From FACHB-T130 sp042747725 (GTDB taxonomy: Bacteria; Cyanobacteriota; Cyanobacteriia; Cyanobacteriales; FACHB-T130): a DNA stretch of 64,000 nucleotides. The DNA is taken from positions 1 to 64,000 of the forward strand of contig NZ_JBHZGO010000101.1 in NCBI RefSeq assembly GCF_042747725.1, in the 5' to 3' direction. Position 1 is the stretch's first letter, and every line of letters begins with the position of its first letter. The notes below the pieces were generated by a model, which ran no database searches, was not told the origin of the DNA, and saw only the letters and a program-made list of their open reading frames with translations. The position numbers were made by a program, and so were the translations under genes. This document shows, piece after piece, positions 1-8,103 of the stretch.

Positions 1-250
1 GAAACCCAACACGCATAAGCATTTGTTGGGTTTCGTTCCTCAACCCAACCTACTAGCTACTCAACCCAACCTACGCAGATTTTGAATTTTTAGCTCTAAA
101 TGAACCGTATTGGGTTTTAGCTGTTCAACCTTTCAATTGCTCTTTGAGTTTGTCGTCAAGGAGATGGGGAATTATCAAGTTAAAAATTTCCAATTCCCAC
201 CTTTTCTTACCTGCTCTAAACAGAAAAACGTAACTAATATACCCAGCAAC
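1..250. repeat. Intergenic palindromic repeat (AACCCAACA family)
   Basis: No gene is seen here. Positions 1-44 hold a hairpin in which GAAACCCAACA is followed by a loop and then by TTTGTTGGGTTTC. It continues with GTTCCTCAAC and two copies of CAACCCAACCTAC. The same hairpin in complete form lies at 17233-17287 behind glmS, so this is a dispersed cyanobacterial palindrome whose left arm is cut by the window edge. The rest, up to the end of the reductase gene at 251, shows no recognisable signal. Confidence 0.7.
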
Positions 251-1210
251 TTACAACTGCTTGGTATAAGTTTTGATGCGATTTCTAGCATCCAAAAACT
301 TTAGCTGCTGGTAAAGCATCGCAATTTTCGGCAAATCAACACCTGCTGCTTGTGCAGTTCGTAGGGGATTGCCGAACATGGTTTCCACCTCTAGAGGACG
401 CCCTTCGTCATAGTCTATTTTCATGCTAGTGCGGTACGGCTTCATCTTTGCCGTATGATCGAGCATCTTTTCGACAAAGCTATCAGGAATTATCCGACCA
501 ACGGCAGATGCACCTGCCAACACTTCACCCATCAACTGCTCGGCTAATAATCGAGTGTGAAAATCGCTCATCAGCTCATCTGTTGTGGCGTCAAGAACCA
601 CAGAAAGCCCGTTATATGGGATATTCCACACCAGTTTCTGCCAACGAGCAAATAGCAAGTCTTCAGCAAGTTGGATAGGGATGTCAGCACTTTCAAAGTC
701 GCTGGCAATCTGACGCATTCGCTCGGTAATCCCGCCGGATTGATAATCGGGAGTATATTCGCCAAGTGTAATCGCTTTATAGTCAAGGTGGCGGATGTGT
801 CCTGGTCCCACTTTATAAGAACAGAGAAAGCATAAGCCTCCCATCACTCGTTCCGAACCAACAATTTTGGCGACTTTCTCTTCAACGCCTAGACCATTTT
901 GCAGCACCAAGACAACACCATCATCCTTGATCGCAAATGGCAGCATTTCAGGTAGCAGGTGGTTTTGGGTCGTTTTCAGCGCCACAACCACCACATCGCA
1001 AGGTGGCATCTTGCCAGCGTTAGGGTAGGCGTTAACGTGGGGGAGGGTAAAATCGCCATCTGGGGACTCAATGACTAAACCCTGTTGCCAGACGTGTTCG
1101 TAATCGCTGTGCAACAGGAAGTGGACATTCAGCCCCGCTCGTTGTAGTTTAGCTCCGTAGTAGCCCCCCAGCGCTCCTGTTCCGAGGATGGCGTAACTCC
1201 GATTAGACAT
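251..1210 (-). CDS. panE: 2-dehydropantoate 2-reductase (ketopantoate reductase)
   Basis: This 319-residue cytosolic NADPH-dependent oxidoreductase would reduce ketopantoate to pantoate in pantothenate/CoA synthesis. The N-terminus carries the Rossmann motif GTGALGGYYGAKL (about residues 10-22). It is followed by the family segment VVVALKTTQNH and by LVLQNGLGVEEKV, and the C-terminal helical domain has the family-typical segment KLVWNIPYNGLS. The length matches the family. It lies 6 bp downstream of a small membrane-protein gene on the same strand, so the two are probably cotranscribed. PanE-like proteins are sometimes paralogues acting on other 2-oxo acids, so the substrate is inferred from the family. 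Confidence 0.88.
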   Translation of the reverse strand: MSNRSYAILGTGALGGYYGAKLQRAGLNVHFLLHSDYEHVWQQGLVIESPDGDFTLPHVNAYPNAGKMPPCDVVVVALKTTQNHLLPEMLPFAIKDDGVVLVLQNGLGVEEKVAKIVGSERVMGGLCFLCSYKVGPGHIRHLDYKAITLGEYTPDYQSGGITERMRQIASDFESADIPIQLAEDLLFARWQKLVWNIPYNGLSVVLDATTDELMSDFHTRLLAEQLMGEVLAGASAVGRIIPDSFVEKMLDHTAKMKPYRTSMKIDYDEGRPLEVETMFGNPLRTAQAAGVDLPKIAMLYQQLKFLDARNRIKTYTKQL

Positions 1211-1216
1211 TGCTCT

Positions 1217-1417
1217 CTAAAAAAGCTGAATCGCGGATATTTGGGCAACTTGCACGACTGGCGGTAGTTGACTTTGGGGTGCGGGTATCATTTCACCCCG
1301 GAAATCTAGTAACTGAACAAGCAGCAGATAAGCGATCGCTAGAATTATAGAAATTGCCCCAGCGATAATTGCCACAATCTTTGAGCGTTCCATCAGTTCC
1401 CTCGTAACATTACTCAT
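1217..1417 (-). CDS. Small single-span membrane protein, unknown function
   Basis: This 66-residue protein has a short charged N-terminus, one clear transmembrane helix (IVAIIAGAISIILAIAYLLL, about residues 14-33) and a proline-rich tail. I do not recognise a named family. It precedes panE with 6 bp between them and is divergent from the ABC ATPase gene across 84 bp, so that gap must contain both promoters. The coding call rests on the good membrane helix and the tight spacing to panE. A start at the internal ATG of MERSKIV is also possible. Confidence 0.6.
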   Translation of the reverse strand: MSNVTRELMERSKIVAIIAGAISIILAIAYLLLVQLLDFRGEMIPAPQSQLPPVVQVAQISAIQLF

Positions 1418-1501
1418 TCCATTTTCTATCTTGAACTGACACGATCGGCAAAATAGAGAATCAATAATATTGTAGAGAATGCGATCGCTTGCCGAACTAA
1501 T

Positions 1502-2482
1502 ATGAATTCTGTTGAAGATAAGTCAGGGGAATCGATTACAGTTTACCGTCAGCCGGTAGTACAGACTTTTGAACTGCGAAAGGTTTATCGCAGCGGATTT
1601 TGGCTGAATCAAAAAATCGAATCTCTCAAAAGCTGCACGCTGTCTGTGTTTCAGGGGGAAACGTTTGGGCTGCTAGGACCGAATGGTGCTGGGAAAACGA
1701 CGCTGTTGAAGACGCTCTTGGGAATTGTACGTCCTACGGGTGGACGAGGGGTACTTCTGGGAAAACCTTTGGGCGATCGCGAAGTTAAACAACGCATCGG
1801 CTATCTACCAGAAAACGCCTATTTCTACGACTTTCTCACTGGCTGGGAGTTTTTGCAATTTACTGCTGGATTATTTCAGATCCCGAAATCAGTGCAGCGT
1901 CAACGCATTCCCCAACTACTGGAATTAGTCGGATTGGCTCAATCTGCTGCCCGTAAAAAGCAGATGCGTCAGTATTCTAAAGGGATGCTGCAACGAGTAG
2001 GCATGGCTCAAGCGCTGATTAACGATCCAGAACTGGTATTTTTGGATGAGCCGATGTCGGGTCTTGACCCAATGGGGCGCTACCAGATGCGAGAGATTAT
2101 TCTATCCCTGAAAGAGCAGGGAAAGACCATTTTCTTTAATAGCCATATTTTAGCGGAAGTGGAGCAGATATGCGATCGCGTCGCTATCCTCGCCCAAGGT
2201 GAACTGATTTGCGTCGGCTCCCTCGATGAACTCCTTGGCATCGCTGAATCCTACCACGTCAGAGGCAAAGGCGGGAACCTGGAGGTTCTCAAACGCTGGA
2301 TACCCGATTTAGCATTTGAGCATAATGGCTGGCACGGTCACTTACAAGGCGAACCCCAAGAGTTTCTGGCTAGCCTCCGTCTGATGAGTGCCCATCTGAC
2401 GACAATGAACCTATCCCGTCCTTCTCTGGAAGACTTTTTTATTCAGCAGCTACAACAACGTGGCATTCGTTCCAGTAGTTGA
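1502..2482 (+). CDS. ABC transporter ATP-binding protein (ABC-2/exporter type)
   Basis: This 326-residue cytoplasmic ATPase subunit belongs to an ABC exporter. Walker A is GPNGAGKT (residues 59-66), the Q-loop region is IGYLPENAYFYD, the signature is YSKGMLQR (158-165), Walker B is LVFLDEP (178-184), and the H-loop is in NSHIL. The C-terminal part of about 90 residues resembles the accessory domain of CcmA/NatA-type ATPases. No permease gene follows; the next gene is an unrelated fasciclin protein. The membrane partner must therefore be encoded elsewhere, and the exported substrate cannot be deduced. It starts with ATG directly after a HIP1-rich leader. Confidence 0.9.
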   Translation: MNSVEDKSGESITVYRQPVVQTFELRKVYRSGFWLNQKIESLKSCTLSVFQGETFGLLGPNGAGKTTLLKTLLGIVRPTGGRGVLLGKPLGDREVKQRIGYLPENAYFYDFLTGWEFLQFTAGLFQIPKSVQRQRIPQLLELVGLAQSAARKKQMRQYSKGMLQRVGMAQALINDPELVFLDEPMSGLDPMGRYQMREIILSLKEQGKTIFFNSHILAEVEQICDRVAILAQGELICVGSLDELLGIAESYHVRGKGGNLEVLKRWIPDLAFEHNGWHGHLQGEPQEFLASLRLMSAHLTTMNLSRPSLEDFFIQQLQQRGIRSSS

Positions 2483-2633
2483 GTGGCAATTCCAACCAAA
2501 TTTCAGACTTGAGGTAGGCAAGCAAAAAAGATGTATGGGCATAGGCAACCAGCTTATACCCATTCATTTTTTAACCGCTATACTTAAGCTTCTTGTTAGC
2601 CCTTTGTGCAAGGGGGATTGGGGGATCTGATCG

Positions 2634-2721
2634 GGACTTACGCAAAGCTTATACATATAGCATTTTGTAGGGGCAATCCCCCTGTGGTTGCCCCTAGATG
2701 TCGCGCAAGTTGCGTAAGTCC
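2634..2721. mobile_element. MITE-like element with GGACTTACGCAA terminal repeats
   Basis: This 88-bp element is bounded by perfect 12-bp inverted repeats, GGACTTACGCAA (2634-2645) and its complement (2710-2721). An inner hairpin pairs AGGGGCAA with TTGCCCCT around 2669-2695. A diverged relative lies at 38874-38963. It has no coding capacity. It fills the middle of the 392-bp gap between the ABC ATPase and the fasciclin gene. The rest of that gap holds only a small palindrome, CCTTCAA-N5-TTGAAGG (about 2792-2810), and the leader of the next gene. Confidence 0.7.
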
Positions 2722-2874
2722 TGCGATCGGTGGCTGCACAAAAGTGAAATGGGATTAAATTGGTAGCTGTGTTAACCTACAAGCGATCGCGCCTTCAATA
2801 CTTTTGAAGGATGCACTGCAACTCTTCTAGCGAGTATCTCTAAACAGGACACTCACTTAAAATCATCGAAACGC

Positions 2875-3291
2875 ATGGCTGACCTTGTAGAAACTGCCGC
2901 CAACGAAGGATCTTTCAAGACTCTGGTTACTGCTATTGAGGCTGCTGGTCTGTTAGAGATTCTCAAGAGTCCGGGGCCGTTTACTGTCTTTGCCCCAACC
3001 GACGAAGCGTTTGCCAAAATTCCAGCGAATACAATTGCTTCTTGGATGGAGAACATCCCCAAGCTGAAGCAAATTTTAACCTATCACGTCCTGTTTGGGG
3101 ATGTTAGAACCGATAACTTCGTCGAGATAGATTCCGCTGAGACAGTTGAAGGCGGCATTGTGGGGATTGATAGCACCGACGACGGCTTCAAAGTGAATGA
3201 CGCTAAGGTGCTGAAAACAGATATCCTTACCGATAACGGTGTCATCCATGTCATTGATTCTGTACTTGTACCGTCGATACTGTCTAAATAG
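2875..3291 (+). CDS. Fasciclin (FAS1) domain protein
   Basis: This 138-residue protein is essentially a single FAS1 domain. The FAS1 H1 box is PFTVFAPTDEAFAKIP (about residues 40-55), YHVLFGDVR stands at the YH motif, and the H2 box is NGVIHVIDSVLVP near the C-terminus. There is no signal peptide, so the protein is either cytoplasmic or exported without a classical signal. Such small stand-alone FAS1 proteins are common in cyanobacteria, and their role (adhesion or stress-related) is not settled. A strong terminator follows at 3393-3419, so the gene is probably monocistronic. Confidence 0.9.
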   Translation: MADLVETAANEGSFKTLVTAIEAAGLLEILKSPGPFTVFAPTDEAFAKIPANTIASWMENIPKLKQILTYHVLFGDVRTDNFVEIDSAETVEGGIVGIDSTDDGFKVNDAKVLKTDILTDNGVIHVIDSVLVPSILSK

Positions 3292-3392
3292 ACACTGTTC
3301 GCTGCCCTTGCCTTCTGTCTAAAGACATAACTCATTGACCTAAAACCTGGCGATTAAGTAGGTCACGCTAACCCTAATTTGCTGACATAAAG

Positions 3393-3419
3393 AGGCACCT
3401 TTGCAAAGGTGCCTTCTTT
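3393..3419 (+). terminator. Rho-independent terminator of the fasciclin gene
   Basis: A perfect 10-bp stem, AGGCACCTTT / AAAGGTGCCT, with a GC centre is followed by TCTTTTGATTT. It lies 100 bp after the fasciclin stop codon and just before the convergent amylase gene. Confidence 0.8.
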
Positions 3420-3449
3420 TGATTTAGGCGATCGCCTGGTTGAATCAGC

Positions 3450-4910
3450 TCAACCTAGGATGCATCCACTACGCGGTGGCAAATGCAAGGACAGATGGTT
3501 AGATTCTCCCTCACTACTCCATGACACCTCAGCAGTGCCATATAATTGCTGATGAGGCTGGGATTGTAATCCCGCCACCTCAAAACTCAGATGATCTGCC
3601 GGTGCCGTCCCCACGTTAACGGCAACAATCAGTTCCTCATCTCCTAATTTTCGGGCAAAGACGTAAACCGTTCCTTCAGCAAACAGAACGTGGTAAGAAC
3701 CTGTACGCAAGGCTGGATATTCGTGACGCAGGGCGATGAGTTGCTTGTGATAATCTAGAACATCACGCTCCCAGTGGGCTTCCATCGGAAAGCCTCGGCG
3801 CGAGTCGGGATCGAGTTTTCCCGGTAATCCCACTTCATCTCCGTAGTAGACGCTGGGCGCACCGGGATAAGTTAATAGCAGCAATGTTGCTAGTTGAACA
3901 CTCTCCTTGTCGCCGCCAGCAATGGAAATCAGCCGCGCCGTATCGTGACTAGCTAACAAATTCAACTGTGTCAGTTGAATATCCCACGGGTATAGTTCCA
4001 ACAATTGCTGGATTTTTTCGCCATATTCGGCGGCGAACAGCGGTGGGTAAGGATGGTAAGAACGATCTTTCACTTGCTCCATATCTACGCGATCGCCTGC
4101 GGCAAAAGCAATTGTCGGTGCAGCAAATAGATAGTTCATCACCCCGTCAAACTGAGTCCCATCCAGCCATTCGCGGGAATCTCCCCAGACTTCCCCCACG
4201 ATATAAGCTTCTGGGTTAATGGCTTTCACGCGATCGCGGAATTCTTGCCAAAATCCATCAGCCTTAATCTCAAACGGCACATCCAACCGCCAACCATCAA
4301 CGCCGAACTTAATCCAATATTCGGCAATCTCCATAATATATTCCCGCACTTCAGGATTTTCATGGTTGAACACTGGCAACGCCCGATTTCCATCCCAACC
4401 CTCATAGTTAGCCGGAAACTCGCCGTTATAGGGGGATACAGGCCATTCGTGAATCTTAAACCAATCCAGCCAAGGCGAATTGGGGCCATTTTCCAGAACA
4501 TCGTGGAAGAAGAAAAAGCCCCGACTAGAGTGATTAAACACCCCATCCAGCACCACCTTAATATTCCGTTCGTGGGCAGCTTCTAGCAATTCCCGAAAAG
4601 CGCCATTCCCCCCCAACATCGGATCGACTTGGTAATAGTCGTGAGTATGATAGCGGTGATTGCTAGCCGATTGAAAAATGGGCGTAAAGTAAATTGCATT
4701 AATTCCTAGATCCTGCAAGTAATCCATCTGTTCTATCACCCCCCACAAATCGCCGCCCTTGTACCCCTGCAGCGTCGGCATTTCGTGCCAATCTTCCCAA
4801 CGCATATTCTTCAAAAGCCGCTTGTGAGGCTGCTTAGTTTTAGCAAAGCGATCCGGAAAAATCTGGTAAAAAACCGCGTGCTTAACCCAATCTGGCGTCT
4901 GTATCTGCAT
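3450..4910 (-). CDS. GH13 alpha-amylase / neopullulanase-type glycoside hydrolase
   Basis: This cytosolic enzyme of about 486 residues would cleave alpha-glucans (glycogen or maltodextrins). The four GH13 regions are visible: DGVFNH (region I), GWRLDVPFE with the nucleophile Asp (II), IVGEVWG with the acid/base Glu (III), and LLASHDT (IV). The N-terminus, WVKHAVFYQIFPDRFA, is typical of the neopullulanase/cyclomaltodextrinase subgroup. I chose the ATG at 4910 because GGAG lies 6 nt upstream; an in-frame start at 4937 would add nine residues. There is no signal peptide. The exact specificity cannot be read from the sequence. Confidence 0.88.
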   Translation of the reverse strand: MQIQTPDWVKHAVFYQIFPDRFAKTKQPHKRLLKNMRWEDWHEMPTLQGYKGGDLWGVIEQMDYLQDLGINAIYFTPIFQSASNHRYHTHDYYQVDPMLGGNGAFRELLEAAHERNIKVVLDGVFNHSSRGFFFFHDVLENGPNSPWLDWFKIHEWPVSPYNGEFPANYEGWDGNRALPVFNHENPEVREYIMEIAEYWIKFGVDGWRLDVPFEIKADGFWQEFRDRVKAINPEAYIVGEVWGDSREWLDGTQFDGVMNYLFAAPTIAFAAGDRVDMEQVKDRSYHPYPPLFAAEYGEKIQQLLELYPWDIQLTQLNLLASHDTARLISIAGGDKESVQLATLLLLTYPGAPSVYYGDEVGLPGKLDPDSRRGFPMEAHWERDVLDYHKQLIALRHEYPALRTGSYHVLFAEGTVYVFARKLGDEELIVAVNVGTAPADHLSFEVAGLQSQPHQQLYGTAEVSWSSEGESNHLSLHLPPRSGCILG

Positions 4911-5051
4911 GAATAACTCCCTCTCCACAACCAACACGGTACAAAGGCTGGCAGCTTTCGGGTTCTACCCTCTGGGTGAAACTCAGGGATGATTTAGCCC
5001 AGATTGCAAGTTTTCAGAGAAAGTCAGGTTTCTGTTTTCAGTTGTTGTGCT

Positions 5052-5441
5052 TTAGGACACTGAATTTGGCGGCGGCGAACCAAGTTTTGATTTATCGGAA
5101 AACTTACACTTCACCTCAATTTCCAAATTGCTTTCTGCCTTGCCTTCAGTAATGTAAGGGATGCCCGCTGAACCACCCAGTTTCATGCCAAATTTCAGCG
5201 TCACCTCCTCAATCTCAGCGGCACCGAAGTCTTTAAAAGCACTGATGGCATACATCGCATAGCCCCGAATCATCTGCCGCGCTTGCTGCATGCTCACTAC
5301 AGCATTATCTCGAATCCCGTATTCTTCTCGACCTCTTCCCTGTACCTCTGAAGTAGGTGATACTGAAGTGACAGATGAGTCAATGTAAATGTCGTAAGTT
5401 TGGCCATCTGCTTCAAAGACCAGACGTTGCAGTTCAGACAT
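5052..5441 (-). CDS. Trypsin-co-occurring domain 1 (Trypco1 / CU044_2847-type) protein
   Basis: This 129-residue protein begins LQRLVFEADGQTYDIYID, passes through a variable stretch, and contains the conserved block ISAFKDFGAAEIEEVTLKFG followed by KLGGSAGIPYITEG and a beta-rich end. This is the pattern of the Trypco1 family, a small domain known to occur beside trypsin-like proteases in predicted bacterial conflict systems. The trypsin-like gene at 6870-8063 fits that association. It is divergent from the caspase-like gene across 133 bp. Its biochemical role is unknown; an adaptor or sensor role is inference. The family call is from recall of the pattern, not a search. Confidence 0.72.
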   Translation of the reverse strand: MSELQRLVFEADGQTYDIYIDSSVTSVSPTSEVQGRGREEYGIRDNAVVSMQQARQMIRGYAMYAISAFKDFGAAEIEEVTLKFGMKLGGSAGIPYITEGKAESNLEIEVKCKFSDKSKLGSPPPNSVS

Positions 5442-5574
5442 GGCTGTTTGAGTTAAAGTTTGTATGGGTTAGAGGCTGTTTTTGGAAGGCTGAGTTATTC
5501 TAGTGTTTCAATTAACACAGCCCTTAATGGTGCCTGTCAACTAACTTTAGTATTTGAAACTCAGGTTCTGCTAG

Positions 5575-6711
5575 ATGGCTCGATATGCGCTTGTTATTGG
5601 AATTGCGGAGTATCAAACTCCCCTCCTGCCCTGCCTTCAGAAAACGACGAGTGATGCTGAAGCTGTAGGGCAGCTATTAGAGCAATATGGTAATTTCCAG
5701 GAAGTGAAACGACTACCTGCACGTTGGAACTCTGATAAGAACTGCTATGAGATGGTAGCAGGGGGAGTCACCGGTGCTGAGTTGGGTAAAACCTTACGAC
5801 ACTTTTTGCTAGAGCAGGCTGCAAATAGCGAGGCACTAATATACTTTACAGGTCACGGTATCACTGTCTCCGATTCTTTAGGGCAAACAGAGGGATACTT
5901 AGCCACTTCAGATTGCACGATCGAGATGGAGGGTAATCAAGTTGTTGAGCAAAGGCGTGGGATTGCTCTTGACAGCCTCAATAATCTCATCCGTGCTTCT
6001 CAGCTAAATAGCCTGGTAGTGCTACTCGATTGTTGTCATGGCGGATATTTTCTAGAACGCAATCTAGTAGAACAAACGCTTACCGCCTTCAGTTCGCACA
6101 AGGATTACTATTTGATTACAGCCTGTCGAGGCTTTGAAAAAGCTTATGGAGGTGAGCAGCACAGTTTATTCACAGGAGCCATCGTCAACGGTTTGTCACC
6201 AGAAAATGCTGGAGACGATGGGCAGATTAGTGGCGATCGCCTGTTTGACCACATTCGTAAAGAACTAAAAGGCTCAGGACAGGAACCCATCCGCATGGGC
6301 TGGGGACGCTCCATTCCCTTAGTCACATATCCCGCTAGCAATCAGTCGTCCGTTGCTACACCTGAACCAGTCCACCCTTTAAATAATTACTCCTTTAACA
6401 TAGTGTCAGATGCTACTGTCACCAACTTTGCGGGGACTGGACAAGTTGTCAACAATGAAGCACCTAACCAAATCCGCAACATAACTTTTAATTCCTCTAG
6501 TTCTCAAACAACAAATTCTTCAGTCACGCAGCGTCGGTGTCAAAGTCTTTCCAAGCAACTAGATTATGCCCTCGAACTTCTAGAAGACTATGAACAACAA
6601 GAAAGACTTACAAGTGACCCAAAAGAACGCCAAATAGCCAAAGTCGAACAAGAGCGACTGCGGCAAAAGATTGATAATTATGAACAAGAAATCAAAAATT
6701 TGAGGTGTTGA
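5575..6711 (+). CDS. Caspase-like (peptidase C14) protease with C-terminal interaction region
   Basis: This 378-residue protein has a caspase-fold protease domain at about residues 1-255. The catalytic His is in FTGHGI (H94) and the catalytic Cys in LLDCCHGG (C154, the Cys next to His). MARYALVIGIAEY is the usual first strand. After a short linker, residues 273-306 hold a motif centred on TNFAGTGQV that also occurs in the pentapeptide protein at 8104-10101. Residues about 318-378 form a charged helical, coiled-coil-like tail that resembles effector-associated helical domains. It starts with ATG. It is convergent with the trypsin-like gene. A death-effector-like role in a conflict system is inferred from the architecture and neighbours. 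Confidence 0.88.
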   Translation: MARYALVIGIAEYQTPLLPCLQKTTSDAEAVGQLLEQYGNFQEVKRLPARWNSDKNCYEMVAGGVTGAELGKTLRHFLLEQAANSEALIYFTGHGITVSDSLGQTEGYLATSDCTIEMEGNQVVEQRRGIALDSLNNLIRASQLNSLVVLLDCCHGGYFLERNLVEQTLTAFSSHKDYYLITACRGFEKAYGGEQHSLFTGAIVNGLSPENAGDDGQISGDRLFDHIRKELKGSGQEPIRMGWGRSIPLVTYPASNQSSVATPEPVHPLNNYSFNIVSDATVTNFAGTGQVVNNEAPNQIRNITFNSSSSQTTNSSVTQRRCQSLSKQLDYALELLEDYEQQERLTSDPKERQIAKVEQERLRQKIDNYEQEIKNLRC

Positions 6712-6735
6712 AGTACAAAAAACAACGTTAGGTAG

Positions 6736-6893
6736 CTAAGTGTAAGTAGCTTGAACTGGATTATTATCAGCCTTTTTTTCTTCTGTATTAACAAAAGCGT
6801 TGAGGAAATTTTGAATCTTTTCAGCTCTGGGATCTAGCCCCTGCTTGGCCAGATTATCCTTTTCAAACTCTACTTGATAGTCTTCTTTTTTTT
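6736..6893 (-). other. Shifted-frame C-terminal extension of the trypsin-like gene
   Basis: Downstream of the A8 tract (minus-strand A8 = 6886-6893) the -1 frame stays open for about 50 codons to a TAG at 6736-6738. It reads EDYQVEFEKDNLAKQGLDPR, then AEKIQNFLNAFVNTEEKK, then ADNNPVQATYT. This is protein-like, hydrophilic and helical. The annotated frame instead stops at 6870 after a lysine run. Joining the frames needs one extra A in the tract, or a -1 slip on the heptamer A-AAA-AAG (6885-6891), which sits in exactly the right phase. This may be a mutation, an assembly error in a homopolymer, or programmed slippage. Confidence 0.6.
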
Positions 6894-8063
6894 CTTTAAA
6901 TCTTTGACAATTTCACAAGTTCTTATACCCTGCTCTACCTCTATTTCCAAAGTAGAATCATCTTTGGTCTTTGCTACTGCCGCATGATGTAAAGCTACTA
7001 ATTCCCATTGTTGATTAAATACTGGGCTACCAGAAGAACTAAAATCAGCATCAGCTTGATATTGTATAAATTTTTCATAAATATTAGTAACTCGATTACT
7101 AGAAAGAATGACTTGCTTGCGCTTTCCTTTTGGATGCTGAATGATGTTAACTGGCTCTCCTTCCATACTTTGCCCTTGCGGAATTTTTAGCTGAAATCCT
7201 TTTGCTTGAAGTTCTGCAACTTTTTTATCATCTATAGGTGGTGCGATGTTTATAGATTTTTCATCTAAAGTAATCCAGCCAAAATAATAGCCTGCTTTCC
7301 CTAAATTAGATAATTTTATATCTTGAGGTCTGTCTTGTAATTTAACTAAGGTATAATCTAATTCTTCATTAGTTTCAAAAAAACCTTCTGAATCAAGTTT
7401 GTATTGTATAGGAGAGATTTTGCGTCCAAGAACATCTTGGTCATACCCAAATTCGGCTATACACTCATCACATACTTCCTTACTAGGAAGTACGTGATTG
7501 TTGGTCATTAAGTAGCTGCTTCCAACTAAAAATCCTGTTGCCACTGGAATAGGTAGCAGTTTTCTAAAGCGTTCTGTATCTTTAAGTGCATTTGATGGAC
7601 GTGCTTCATCAACTCCCTGAAAAAAATTCTCGGCAAAATCTTGTCCCTTCTCGGACATCGAAAATATTTCCTCTAGTTCTGGTCTAAGGAATATTTTGTC
7701 TTTGCTCTGATTCTCTAATTGCTTTTCAAGCTCAAAAATTGCCTCCACTAGATCTTTCCCGGTTGAATCAGAAAAGTCTTGAACCAGTCGGCATACAGCA
7801 GCACCTCGCCTTAACCCTAGTTCTAGAAAGGAAAATGGTATAAAATCAGGAGTTCCAAAAACTGCACTAATGAGCGATGCACGATCGGGATCAAAACGCG
7901 AATTTACAATTTCTACTAGCTTAGCATCAGCAATGGCATCAACAGGATAATTTTCCCCAGGCTCAGATGGTATAGCACTTAATCTTAATCTTCCTCTAAA
8001 GATTATTGGAAGAAATCTAGTTTGTATTAATTTGTCACGCCAAGGAGTTACAGTAATACTCAT
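6870..8063 (-). CDS. Trypsin-like serine protease with N-terminal effector-associated-type domain
   Basis: This 397-residue protein in the uninterrupted frame has a helical region at residues about 45-115 (from AKLVEIVNSRFDPDR to DLVEAIFELEKQL) that looks like a small effector-associated adaptor domain. A linker leads to a trypsin/V8-like protease domain at about 170-385. Catalytic residues visible are His190 (MTNNHVL), Asp236 (ELDYTLV) and Ser344 (FSSSGSPVFN). There is no signal peptide, which points to a cytoplasmic protease. The 3' end is disturbed: an A8 tract separates it from an open -1-frame tail down to 6736. It starts with ATG, and its start lies 40 bp from that of the divergent pentapeptide gene. 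It is the expected partner of the Trypco1 protein at 5052-5441. Confidence 0.82.
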   Translation of the reverse strand: MSITVTPWRDKLIQTRFLPIIFRGRLRLSAIPSEPGENYPVDAIADAKLVEIVNSRFDPDRASLISAVFGTPDFIPFSFLELGLRRGAAVCRLVQDFSDSTGKDLVEAIFELEKQLENQSKDKIFLRPELEEIFSMSEKGQDFAENFFQGVDEARPSNALKDTERFRKLLPIPVATGFLVGSSYLMTNNHVLPSKEVCDECIAEFGYDQDVLGRKISPIQYKLDSEGFFETNEELDYTLVKLQDRPQDIKLSNLGKAGYYFGWITLDEKSINIAPPIDDKKVAELQAKGFQLKIPQGQSMEGEPVNIIQHPKGKRKQVILSSNRVTNIYEKFIQYQADADFSSSGSPVFNQQWELVALHHAAVAKTKDDSTLEIEVEQGIRTCEIVKDLKKKKKTIK

Positions 8064-8103
8064 AATTTTATTTTTAACTAAAACATTACTTGGTGAAATT
8101 AAG

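Noticed and set aside
5442..5574. Toxin-antitoxin pair of the Trypco1 and caspase genes
   Set aside because: They are divergent, not cotranscribed, and neither matches an antitoxin.
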